NCBI GenBank assembly: GCA_937923375.1
Contig: CALAJG010000068.1
Span: 1 to 7,872 of the forward strand
Direction: 5' to 3'
Source: an uncultured Leucothrix sp.
GTDB lineage: Bacteria > Pseudomonadota > Gammaproteobacteria > Thiotrichales > Thiotrichaceae
DNA length: 7,872 bases
Shown one piece after another: positions 1 to 6,180 of this stretch (within the stretch, counting starts at the first letter, position 1; each line of letters begins with the position of its first letter). A model generated the notes under the pieces. That model did not search any database and was not told the origin of the DNA. It saw only the letters and a list, made by a program, of their open reading frames with translations. The translations under genes and the position numbers were made by a program.

Positions 1-1338
1 CCGGGTGATTCCGTATTGTTCCGTGCCACCAAAGATTTAGTTTGTATCTCGTCAGCTTGTCCGTGTGATATTGACCCTGCTAATGGCTGGAATCCTACCG
101 ATATCCACGTTCGCACCTATGCTGAAAAAAATGTATTTAAACGCTCTATTGCCTTCCGTAAAACTACTGACTCCGAGCCTGAAATGACTAAAGAAACCGG
201 ATTTCATTCCCGCACTGAAAAACTCACCAGTAATTTTGCTGAATACAACGGGTTTTGGTTGGCCAATAGTTTTAACAACTTAGGCCCGATTAAAGAATAT
301 TGGGCATGTCGTGAGAATGCGATCATCACTGACTTGTCGCCACTTAGAAAATATGAAGTGCTTGGGCCAGATGCTGAAATCCTTATGCAGACGTGTGTCA
401 CTCGTGACATGCGCAAGCTAGCAGTTGGGCAAGTGGTTTACACAGCCATGTGCTACGAGTCCGGCGGTATGATCGATGACGGCACCGTGTTCCGCATGGG
501 TAAAGATAATTTCAGATGGATTGGGGGATGTGACAGCTCAGGGCTTTGGCTGCGTACGCAAGCCAAAGAACTGGGCCTTCACGTTTGGGTAAAAGACGTT
601 ACCGACACGCTTAACAATGTTCAGGTACAAGGGCCAAAAAGCCGTGAAATTCTAAAAGGCATCATCTGGACGCGACCTGATCAAACGTCAGTTGAAGAGT
701 TGGGCTGGTTCCGCTTTAGTATCGCCCGCTTGGGTGATGAACATGGCACGCCAGTGTTAGTTTCGCGTACGGGTTACACTGGTGAATTGGGTTACGAAGT
801 GTTCTGCCACCCTGACGTCGCTCCTGAAGTGTGGGACGCGATTTGGGAAGCAGGCAAGCCGCATAAGATGCAGCCATTAGGGCTTGAAGCGTTAGACTTG
901 CTGCGGGTTGAAGCGGGCTTAATCTTCGCGGGTTATGAGTTCTGTGACCAAACCGACCCTTACGAGGCGGGCATCGGTTTTACGGTTCCGCTAAAAAGCA
1001 AAGAAGAAAACTTTATCGGTAAAGAAGCATTAATTAGGCGTTCGCAGTCGCCTCAAAAGAAATTAGTAGGGCTTGAACTCAGAGGTGAGGAGATTGCGGG
1101 GAATGGCGATGGTGTATTCATCGGACGCCAGCAGGTTGGTGAAATTACCAGCGGTGTCTACTCAGCGATTCTGAAAAAGAATATTGCACTGTGTCGGGTA
1201 TTTGTTGATTACGCAGAGATCGGAACGGAAATAGAAGTGGGAAAGCTGGACGGTCATCAAAAGCGCATTCCGGCTGAAGTAGTGGCATTTCCTCACTTTG
1301 ATCCTAAGAAAGAGCGGGTCAGAGACGTCGCCGTGTAA
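1..1338 (+). CDS. DUF1989-GcvT fusion protein, aminomethyltransferase family (5' partial)
   Basis: The frame is open from base 1 to the TAA at 1336-1338, giving 445 visible residues. The TTG at 16 is internal, not a start. Residues 1-40 (PGDSVLFRATKDLVCISSAC, then CPCDIDPANGWNPTD) look like the C-terminal end of a DUF1989 domain, the family of urea/guanidine-carboxylase-associated proteins, some of which are carboxyguanidine deiminases. Residues about 68-435 form a complete GcvT fold. Visible GcvT motifs are GGMIDD (155-160, the acidic pair at the folate/catalytic site), VQGPKSREIL (209-218), SRTGYTGELGYEVF (255-268), LGLEALDLLRVEAGL (293-307) and the C-terminal barrel with FIGKEAL and GEITSGVYS (380-388). 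The family transfers C1 or methyl groups to tetrahydrofolate, sometimes releasing ammonia. It differs from true glycine-cleavage T protein by this fusion and the absence here of gcvH or gcvP. The protein is presumably cytosolic. The substrate is unknown; DmdA-like demethylation is a less likely alternative. The family call is firm and the DUF1989 assignment is good but rests on a fragment. Confidence 0.85.
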   Translation, partial: PGDSVLFRATKDLVCISSACPCDIDPANGWNPTDIHVRTYAEKNVFKRSIAFRKTTDSEPEMTKETGFHSRTEKLTSNFAEYNGFWLANSFNNLGPIKEYWACRENAIITDLSPLRKYEVLGPDAEILMQTCVTRDMRKLAVGQVVYTAMCYESGGMIDDGTVFRMGKDNFRWIGGCDSSGLWLRTQAKELGLHVWVKDVTDTLNNVQVQGPKSREILKGIIWTRPDQTSVEELGWFRFSIARLGDEHGTPVLVSRTGYTGELGYEVFCHPDVAPEVWDAIWEAGKPHKMQPLGLEALDLLRVEAGLIFAGYEFCDQTDPYEAGIGFTVPLKSKEENFIGKEALIRRSQSPQKKLVGLELRGEEIAGNGDGVFIGRQQVGEITSGVYSAILKKNIALCRVFVDYAEIGTEIEVGKLDGHQKRIPAEVVAFPHFDPKKERVRDVAV

Positions 1339-1591
1339 TCAGCTACCTAAAAAGAGGTATTCACTATTACTGATTGCGACTGATTTTCTTATCCTTAATG
1401 ATGGGCAGATATTACAGATTATTCATGGAGTTAGTGTCAAGTGGCTTGATGCTTCACTTTAGAGATGGGGAGTTTACTTAGTACGAGAAAATTTAACCAG
1501 AAATTTATTTAACCAATCTCCCCGAGAGGAATCGTGTCGAGTTGTGATCGCCTCATGTGTTAAATGAATTCCCAGCAAAGAGAGGTGGAAA
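1339..1591 (+). promoter_or_regulatory. Intergenic leader between the GcvT fusion gene and the ammonium transporter
   Basis: This 253-bp non-coding stretch must hold the amt promoter if amt is not read through from the upstream gene. It contains a weak 5-bp hairpin just after the stop (TACCT 1344-1348 with AGGTA 1355-1359, no following T-run), so I see no convincing terminator for the upstream gene. Further in are a compact hairpin at 1433-1458, described separately, and two copies of ATTTAACC (1491-1498 and 1507-1514) sixteen bases apart. I checked for a sigma-54 site because amt genes are often NtrC-controlled. The best match, TGGC at 1442-1445, has the wrong spacing to a GC. No sigma-70 pair stands out and I recognise no riboswitch. 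Confidence 0.35.
1433..1458 (+). repeat. Imperfect hairpin in the amt leader
   Basis: TCAAG (1437-1441) and CTTGA (1445-1449) form a perfect inverted repeat around a 3-base TGG loop. An outer stem AGTG (1433-1436) pairs with CACT (1455-1458), leaving TGCTT (1450-1454) bulged on the 3' side. It is too short and lacks a T-run for a terminator. It could be an operator dyad or a leader RNA fold, or chance. Confidence 0.35.
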
Positions 1592-2953
1592 GTGGGAAGT
1601 AATATTGACGCACTTACTACGATCTTTACAGAGTTTTATTACTTTGTAACCGTCGTATTTATGTTTTTTATCCATATCGGGTTCTGTGTATATGAAGTAG
1701 GGGCTGCGCGTCGTCGCAATCACATGCACACCCTAATGAAAAATACCATGCTGATTCCGCTGGTAACCGTAACGTTCTTTTTCTTTGGTTGGTGGATCTA
1801 CTTCGCCTTACCTAATTTCCCATTTGGGGCGATAGACTTTGCGGCAGGTGCTCCTTACACCCCGTGGGCTGAAACCATGGGTACCAATCTTGGCGATCAC
1901 CTAACCGGTGTTTTCTGGGCAGCATTCTTATTGTTCTCATGGACAGCGGCATCGATTGTATCGGGTGCCTGTATCGAACGTATTAAAACCTCCGCTTTCC
2001 TGATTCACGCCGTCTTAATCGGTTCAGTGTTCTGGATTATTGATGCAGCTTGGGGTTGGCACTTTGGTGGATGGATGGTTAAGTATCTGGGTTATCACGA
2101 TGCTTACGCGTCAGGAGTTATCCACGCAATCGCTGGTGGTTATGCACTAGGTATCTTAATGGTGCTTGGCCCACGTTTGGGTAAATTTGCTAAAGATGGC
2201 ACGCCGCGTGATATCCCACCGCACAACCCTTGGTTAGTAACCATTGGCTTCTTCTTAATCTACGCTGGTTTCTGGGGCTTCTACGCGGCCTGTAATGTTC
2301 CAATTATTTCACCTGAAGTTATTGGTGGAGAAATCACGGGTGTTACCTGGACAGCAACGAACATTTATCTAGCACCAACAACCTTAAGTGCGATTACCTT
2401 CAACTTCTTGATGTCTCTGTCAGGCGGTTTGATGGTGGCTTATCTGGTGTCTAAAGGTGATGCGTTCTGGACTTACTCTGGTGGACTTGCCGGTATCATC
2501 ACGGCATCTGCGGGTAATGATCTGTATCATCCGATCCAAGCCATGCTAATTGGTGGATTCGGTGCTTACTGTGCATTCAAACTTCATGGCTACGTAGAGC
2601 GTCGCTTCAAGATTGATGATGCGGTTGGCGCGGTTGCAGTACACGGTTACGCTGGTTTCATCGGTGTCGTTATTTGTGGATTCATGCTTTGGGGTGCGCC
2701 AAGTTCACCTTTTGAAGGTTATGCGTCTATTTCACCTTGGGGTCAGTTAATCGGTGCGATTATCATGTTTGGTTTACTGGGTTTCTTACCTGGTTACTTA
2801 GTGTCTAAATTGCTGCAGTCAAGAGGCATGCTGCGCATCTCACCTGCTGTTGAGATTCGTGGACTAGATGCGATGACCAATGAAGCTTATGAACATGCAA
2901 TTGCTGACGTTCAGGCTGCTGAGAAGGCGATCATGAACGAGCAATCTAAATAA
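1592..2953 (+). CDS. amt: Amt-family ammonium transporter
   Basis: This 453-residue inner-membrane channel of the Amt/Mep/Rh family carries out ammonium uptake. The start is GTG at 1592, set by AGAGG at 1581-1585 six bases upstream. There is no cleavable signal peptide: helix 1 begins at about residue 12. Eleven membrane spans are expected. By alignment from memory to E. coli AmtB, the outer gate phenylalanines correspond to F115 and F230, the twin pore histidines to H178 and H351 (DDAVGAVAVHGYAGFIG), and the conserved Asp160 to D170. Departures are clear: the usual D-F-A-G-G segment reads DAYASGVIH (170-178), and the serine of the outer ammonium site (AmtB Ser219) is C234 in GFYAACN. The cytosolic tail keeps the RGLD...EAY signature (423-433) typical of Amt C-termini that regulate gating. 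No glnK lies in the window; instead a small membrane protein follows in the same operon. The upstream enzyme gene may supply or need ammonium. The family call is secure; transport specificity is inferred. Confidence 0.93.
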   Translation: MGSNIDALTTIFTEFYYFVTVVFMFFIHIGFCVYEVGAARRRNHMHTLMKNTMLIPLVTVTFFFFGWWIYFALPNFPFGAIDFAAGAPYTPWAETMGTNLGDHLTGVFWAAFLLFSWTAASIVSGACIERIKTSAFLIHAVLIGSVFWIIDAAWGWHFGGWMVKYLGYHDAYASGVIHAIAGGYALGILMVLGPRLGKFAKDGTPRDIPPHNPWLVTIGFFLIYAGFWGFYAACNVPIISPEVIGGEITGVTWTATNIYLAPTTLSAITFNFLMSLSGGLMVAYLVSKGDAFWTYSGGLAGIITASAGNDLYHPIQAMLIGGFGAYCAFKLHGYVERRFKIDDAVGAVAVHGYAGFIGVVICGFMLWGAPSSPFEGYASISPWGQLIGAIIMFGLLGFLPGYLVSKLLQSRGMLRISPAVEIRGLDAMTNEAYEHAIADVQAAEKAIMNEQSK

Positions 2954-2956
2954 TTT

Positions 2957-2962
2957 CGGAGG
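2957..2962 (+). promoter_or_regulatory. Strong ribosome binding site of the small membrane protein
   Basis: CGGAGG lies four bases before the ATG at 2967 and directly after the amt stop codon. This near-consensus Shine-Dalgarno supports real translation of the short downstream gene. Confidence 0.75.
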
Positions 2963-2966
2963 ATTT

Positions 2967-3182
2967 ATGGCTACAACAAGTTATACAAGCTGGGCCGCTG
3001 ATCTGGCGGAAGTAGGCGCGGTTTATCCGTTTGTTGGTACTGAGGTCGTTATGGTGATCTTGGGTGTTGTTTTCTGGCTAACGTGTCAGATTCTCATGTC
3101 AAAAATGGAAAATGAAGAGCTAGAGGCGGAGGAAAAAGCCGCTGGCTCAAGTAGTTCAGAAGGTAACATTAACCGGTATTAG
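2967..3182 (+). CDS. Small single-pass membrane protein co-transcribed with amt
   Basis: This 71-residue protein starts 13 bases after the amt stop, behind a near-consensus ribosome binding site, and shares amt's downstream terminator, so it is almost certainly in the same operon. I do not recognise a named family. The N-terminal 20 residues are mildly polar (SYTSWAADLAEVGAVYPF). One hydrophobic helix covers about 22-43 (VGTEVVMVILGVVFWLTCQI). A highly charged segment follows (KMENEELEAEEKAAG, 46-60), then a serine-rich, disordered-looking tail. The sequence does not decide the topology, though lysines are concentrated after the helix. There is no lipobox and no signal-peptidase site. Position and size suggest an accessory subunit, stabiliser or regulator of the Amt channel, but that is inference from context only. 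Confidence 0.8.
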   Translation: MATTSYTSWAADLAEVGAVYPFVGTEVVMVILGVVFWLTCQILMSKMENEELEAEEKAAGSSSSEGNINRY

Positions 3183-3221
3183 TCTTATATTGGTGCTGTG
3201 ATTTATTGATTATGGTACCAA

Positions 3222-3238
3222 TTATCTAGACTAGATAA
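3222..3238. repeat. 17-bp perfect inverted repeat before the terminator
   Basis: TTATCTAG (3222-3229), a single central A (3230) and CTAGATAA (3231-3238) form a perfect dyad with 8-bp arms, one base before the terminator stem. With only one central base it would fold poorly as RNA hairpin, so a protein-binding dyad is possible. The right arm plus preceding A (ACTAGATAA) recurs at 4442-4450 upstream of the OmpA-like gene. Confidence 0.5.
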
Positions 3239-3239
3239 G

Positions 3240-3265
3240 CCGCGACTTAGGTCGCGGTTTTTTTT
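3240..3265 (+). terminator. Intrinsic terminator of the amt operon
   Basis: CCGCGAC (3240-3246) and GTCGCGG (3251-3257) make a GC-rich 7-bp stem with a TTAG loop, followed immediately by eight T (3258-3265). This is a canonical rho-independent terminator reading left to right, closing amt and the small membrane gene. Read in the other direction no T-run follows, so the converging reductase gene would use it poorly. Confidence 0.93.
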
Positions 3266-3276
3266 ATCCGAAGTTT

Positions 3277-4320
3277 TTAGTCAGAGTTACTATCATTACC
3301 TACTCGTATCACCACCTTCCCGAAATTCTCACCTCGCAACATTCCCATAAAGGCTGCAGGTGCGTCCTCAAGGCCATCCACAATTTGTTCACGATACTTG
3401 ATTTTGCCTGCTTGTAACCAAGCCATCATTTCTTTAGCGAAGGTAGGATATTCTTCAGCGTAATCTTCAAAAATAATAAAGCCCTTAACCGTGAGCCGTT
3501 TGACTAAAATCATCGCCATCAGTAGGGATAAACGATCTGGGCCATCAGGCAAACTAGTGGCGTTATAGCGCGAGATCAGCCCACAAACCGGGATACGTGC
3601 ACTAGTATTTAATAGTGGAAGAACACCATCAAAAACTTTGCCACCAACATTCTCATAATAAATATCGATACCATCATGGCAGGCAGTAGCGAGCTGCTGA
3701 GCAAAATCATCTTCCTTATGATTGATGCAAACATCAAAGCCTAGAGTTTCGACAGCGTAACGACATTTCTCATCGCTTCCCGCAACACCCACAACACGAC
3801 ATCCTTTGATCTTGGCAATTTGACCAACGGTTGCACCCACAGGTCCGGTAGCAGCAGCGACAACTAACGTTTCACCCGCTTTGGGCCTTCCGATATCCAG
3901 CAGGCCCATGTAAGCAGTGAAGCCTGGCATGCCCATGATGCCGAGCGCGTAGGAAGGCTGTGCAGGGTTGGCGCCGAGTGGCGTCAGTCCTTCACCGTCA
4001 GATAGTTGGTAATCCTGCCAGCCACTGTAAGACAACACCCAGTCGCCGACTTGGTAGTCAGTATGTTTTGATTCGGCAACACGACTTACGGTTGCACCCA
4101 GCATCACATCGCCAATTTCAAGTGGATCAGCATAGGACTTAGCATCACTCATTCGCCCCCGCATATAAGGGTCGAGAGATAAATAGACAGTGCGAAGCAA
4201 TACTTCTCCATCACCAGCGTTGGGAATAGGCGAATTTATGAGCTCAAAGTCGCTTGATACAGGTGCTCCATTCGGTCGTGCCCTTAGTCGAAGTTGACGG
4301 TTACTTGTAGTGCTCTGCAT
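3277..4320 (-). CDS. NADP-dependent oxidoreductase, CurA-like (medium-chain reductase superfamily)
   Basis: This 347-residue cytosolic enzyme is close in length and sequence pattern to E. coli NADPH-dependent curcumin reductase CurA and to leukotriene B4 12-hydroxydehydrogenase/prostaglandin reductases. These zinc-free MDR enzymes reduce the double bond of enones. Visible marks are LSLDPYMRGRM (47-57) in the N-terminal GroES-like domain, the nucleotide-binding loop AAATGPVGATVGQIAK (155-170; families often have ASGAVG here), the following strand RVVGVAGSDEKC (175-186), DIYYENVGG (219-227) and the C-terminal GENFGKVVIRV (330-340). No zinc-ligand cysteine cluster is seen. The ATG at 4320 has AGG eight bases upstream on the minus strand, a weak ribosome binding site, but no better start is apparent. 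It is divergent from the OmpA-like gene and convergent with the amt operon, and looks monocistronic. The physiological substrate is unknown. Confidence 0.9.
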   Translation of the reverse strand: MQSTTSNRQLRLRARPNGAPVSSDFELINSPIPNAGDGEVLLRTVYLSLDPYMRGRMSDAKSYADPLEIGDVMLGATVSRVAESKHTDYQVGDWVLSYSGWQDYQLSDGEGLTPLGANPAQPSYALGIMGMPGFTAYMGLLDIGRPKAGETLVVAAATGPVGATVGQIAKIKGCRVVGVAGSDEKCRYAVETLGFDVCINHKEDDFAQQLATACHDGIDIYYENVGGKVFDGVLPLLNTSARIPVCGLISRYNATSLPDGPDRLSLLMAMILVKRLTVKGFIIFEDYAEEYPTFAKEMMAWLQAGKIKYREQIVDGLEDAPAAFMGMLRGENFGKVVIRVGNDSNSD

Positions 4321-4517
4321 TTTCTTTACCTATTTTAAGAAGTGTTTAGCTATGCGGTTGAAAGCTATTTAGATCGGATTCTACGCTGCTGTATAATTTT
4401 TTTGGTAATTTATGAACTATTTCGTACTTATTTTATTACATACTAGATAATTCAAACTACTAAAAGTATATCCCCGTGTACCTTTACTCTGTTAAAACAC
4501 TATTCAATGGGATTTAA
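4321..4517. promoter_or_regulatory. Divergent intergenic region between the reductase and the OmpA-like gene
   Basis: This 197-bp AT-rich region must carry promoters for both divergent genes. On the plus strand there is a perfect TATAAT at 4392-4397, but the sequence 16-18 bases upstream (around 4368-4374, TTTAGAT) is only a partial -35, and the site lies 120 bases before the ATG at 4518. A second candidate -10, GATAAT at 4446-4451, overlaps ACTAGATAA and has no good -35. On the minus strand TTATAC (complement of 4391-4396) is a possible -10 for the reductase gene. None is decisive. Confidence 0.35.
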
Positions 4518-5051
4518 ATGATTAAGATAAGCAAAAAAATTATTATCGCTGGTACTTTATTACTGGCAGCAGTTAATGTTAACGCAGCATCTAAGGGAGC
4601 TTACGCAGGTATCGGTGTTGGTATTTCATCGTTAGCGAATGATGATGTGTTCAATGACACGCTTGAAAATACCAGTTTCAAAGCATTTCTGGGCTACCAG
4701 ATGAACAAAAACTTTGCCGCTGAAATTGGCTACTCAACATTTGGCGACATTCTTGACGTTGCTGAGCTGTCTGGTTTAGAAGCTTCAGTGATCGGTATGA
4801 TTCCGGTAACTCCGAGGTTCTCACTGTACGGGCGTCTTGGTTATTGGAGTTGGGATGTAAGCGCAACGATTTCTAATACCACCTACTCTCTGATTGACGG
4901 GGATGATAAATTTTTAGGCCTTGGGCTACAGTATAATCCATCGCAAAAGAATCAGTTTCGTTTAGAGGCAAATCGCTACGATGTGGAAGACTCTGCTGGA
5001 GTTTTGCTGGATGGAACTACCGTAAATCTAACTTATGCGTTTCGTTTCTAA
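4518..5051 (+). CDS. Small OmpA-like outer-membrane beta-barrel protein
   Basis: This is a 177-residue protein with a clear Sec signal peptide: KISKK, a hydrophobic core, and cleavage most likely after VNA at residue 23. The mature part (about 154 residues) alternates polar and hydrophobic residues in strand-like stretches, as in the OMP_b-brl/OmpA transmembrane family. Typical segments are GAYAGIGVGISS (27-38), FKAFLGYQMNKNFAAEIGY (54-72), FSLYGRLGYW (101-110) and KFLGLGLQYNPSQKNQFRLE (131-150). It ends in TYAFRF with the C-terminal phenylalanine recognised by the Bam machinery. Length fits an eight-stranded barrel without the periplasmic OmpA peptidoglycan-binding domain. The ribosome binding site is weak (GGGA before the ATG). 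A strong hairpin follows its stop. Function (porin, adhesin or structural) cannot be told from the sequence. Confidence 0.88.
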   Translation: MIKISKKIIIAGTLLLAAVNVNAASKGAYAGIGVGISSLANDDVFNDTLENTSFKAFLGYQMNKNFAAEIGYSTFGDILDVAELSGLEASVIGMIPVTPRFSLYGRLGYWSWDVSATISNTTYSLIDGDDKFLGLGLQYNPSQKNQFRLEANRYDVEDSAGVLLDGTTVNLTYAFRF

Positions 5052-5070
5052 GCTTAACTCAGCTACAAAT

Positions 5071-5102
5071 CATGCCAGTGGAATCAAAATTCCACTGGCG
5101 TG
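5071..5102. terminator. Long hairpin between convergent genes, probable bidirectional terminator
   Basis: GCCAGTGGAAT (5074-5084) and ATTCCACTGGC (5089-5099) pair perfectly around a CAAA loop. One T-G wobble and two more pairs extend the stem to 14 bp (5071-5102). It sits between the stop of the OmpA-like gene (5051) and that of the convergent MipA-like gene (5111). Neither side has a proper T-run: GAAAATAT follows on plus and ATTTG on minus. Termination efficiency is therefore uncertain, but position and stem strength favour it. Confidence 0.65.
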
Positions 5103-5110
5103 AAAATATA

Positions 5111-5908
5111 TCAGAACCAATAGGTTAGCCCTGCCACCAGTTCAATATCGTGATCCTTATCTACGATTGGGCTTTTAGTAATTTCATCCGGGTAGTGTTT
5201 GTAAACGGCGCCAACGTCAAACGTCACGTGCTCAGTGATATTTGTTCGTGCAGTCAAGCCAAGATAAGGCGTAATCGCGTCCTTACCGTTAAAGCTTGCC
5301 CGTGAAGTTGTTGATTCGTTACTTTTCACGCCGTAGTAGTAATCAATCACCTCATCGCTTTGCCATTTTACACCTGCTTGTAAATCCAGCGATACGCTGC
5401 GAGGGTTTCCTTTCGGCCCCTTGCGAAACAAATCCTGACTAAACTTTAGATCAACTTCCTGACCTTTATGTTTTCCACTGACATCTCCCGTAGCGGCCAA
5501 GCTAAAAGTACCTAAACCAGTTTTTGCGGCAACGCGCCCCCCCAAATCCCAAGAGTTTTTCCGTTCAGCCATGCCGGCTAGTTTAGGCGAATCGCTCGCC
5601 TTGTAGCCTCGGTCGTCATAGTTTCCAATGACTTCAAACTGGTATTTTCCGTTATCGAAGAACTTATACGATGTGGATTTTTCATCTGCATTTAGCCTGT
5701 CACTGCGATATTGAAACGAGAGATTAGCCTCTACTTTTACATCGTCTCCACCACTGTGTCCGTCGTAAATGCTTCGCTCGCTATCGGCATAAATGCCAAC
5801 GCCAAAACGATTCGATTGCGCTGCTGCTTGTGAGCTTATTGTTAATATAAGCAAGCTAATAGCGGTGGTTGTCGTGACTAATGCTTTGTTTTTAATAGTA
5901 TTCATCAT
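5111..5908 (-). CDS. MipA/OmpV family outer-membrane protein
   Basis: This 265-residue protein has a Sec signal peptide with cleavage predicted after QAAA (about residue 30). The rest is a beta-barrel typical of MipA/OmpV (MltA-interacting protein) family members: SFQYRSD (64-70), GMAERKNSWDLGGRV (112-126), a YYYGV segment (190-194, highly typical of the family), ITPYLGLTARTNITEHVTF (212-230) and the terminal LVAGLTYWF ending in phenylalanine. The family was named for a scaffold linking the lytic transglycosylase MltA to PBP1B in E. coli, but most members are simply outer-membrane barrels, several of them induced by envelope stress or cationic peptides. Start: two ATGs are adjacent (5908 and 5905). 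GGGAG (complement of 5912-5916) lies only 3 bases from the first but 6 from the second, so 5905 may be the true start. It is divergent from the rstAB-like operon, which suggests control by that regulator. Confidence 0.9.
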   Translation of the reverse strand: MMNTIKNKALVTTTTAISLLILTISSQAAAQSNRFGVGIYADSERSIYDGHSGGDDVKVEANLSFQYRSDRLNADEKSTSYKFFDNGKYQFEVIGNYDDRGYKASDSPKLAGMAERKNSWDLGGRVAAKTGLGTFSLAATGDVSGKHKGQEVDLKFSQDLFRKGPKGNPRSVSLDLQAGVKWQSDEVIDYYYGVKSNESTTSRASFNGKDAITPYLGLTARTNITEHVTFDVGAVYKHYPDEITKSPIVDKDHDIELVAGLTYWF

Positions 5909-6180
5909 CTACTCCCAGTAGGTTGTTTGTGTGGTTTTTCTGTGGTGAGTAAATAGTAAATCGCTATGGCAGGGGCGTCTGTTGGATAACTGTAATGGGA
6001 TTGTTGGGGAAAGTTTGTTTGATAGATGATCTTCTACAAAACTCCAACATTAATGGTCTGTTTTGTCTTGAGCGTCCATGAAAAACTGGATTCAGTTGGG
6101 ATTATGCAATAGCTGCTAATTTATATAAGTAAACTTAAATAGGTAAGCTAGCAGTTAAGCTAATTCATGAAGGACCGCTG
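5909..6180. promoter_or_regulatory. Divergent regulatory region between mipA-like and rstA-like genes
   Basis: This is a 272-bp non-coding region. On the regulator side it holds an AT-rich stretch TTATATAAG (6121-6129) as a possible -10, a small dyad TAAGT-AA-ACTTA (6126-6137) and a direct repeat TAAGCTA (6144-6150, 6156-6162). Three GTTGGA/GTTGGG words are scattered through it (near 5981, 6003 and 6095). AAGGA at 6170-6174 is six bases before the GTG at 6181 and sets the regulator's start. I could not find a clean match to the E. coli RstA box or a clear -35/-10 pair for the minus-strand gene. Confidence 0.35.
6144..6162 (+). repeat. Direct repeat TAAGCTA, 12-bp period, upstream of the regulator gene
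   Basis: Two TAAGCTA copies (6144-6150 and 6156-6162) are spaced about one helical turn apart, the layout usual for OmpR-family dimer sites. They lie just upstream of the ribosome binding site, which would fit autoregulation by repression. Short, and could be chance. Confidence 0.35.

Noticed and set aside
16..18. TTG at 16 as the start codon of the first gene
   Set aside because: The frame stays open to base 1 and the residues before it continue the DUF1989 similarity, so the gene is truncated by the window edge.
204..416. Minus-strand open frame of 70 codons inside the GcvT fusion gene
   Set aside because: It lies wholly within a well-supported coding gene, has no recognisable motif and no ribosome binding site; shadow frame. 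The same holds for frames at 3960-4142, 4678-4866 and 7254-7478.
1442..1458. Sigma-54 (-24/-12) promoter for amt
   Set aside because: TGGC is present but the following GC lies 6 bases after GG instead of the required 10.
1398..1481. Possible 27-codon small ORF (two ATGs at 1398 and 1401) in the amt leader
   Set aside because: No ribosome binding site precedes it and the composition is unremarkable; chance ORF.
1339..1591. Guanidine-type riboswitch in front of amt, prompted by the DUF1989 context
   Set aside because: I looked for paired ACGR-loop hairpins and other guanidine-aptamer hallmarks; the single ACGA near 1483 is not in a stem loop.
6079..6120. Possible 13-codon leader peptide ORF upstream of the response regulator
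   Set aside because: No Shine-Dalgarno sequence, no attenuator-like hairpin after it and no meaningful residue bias.
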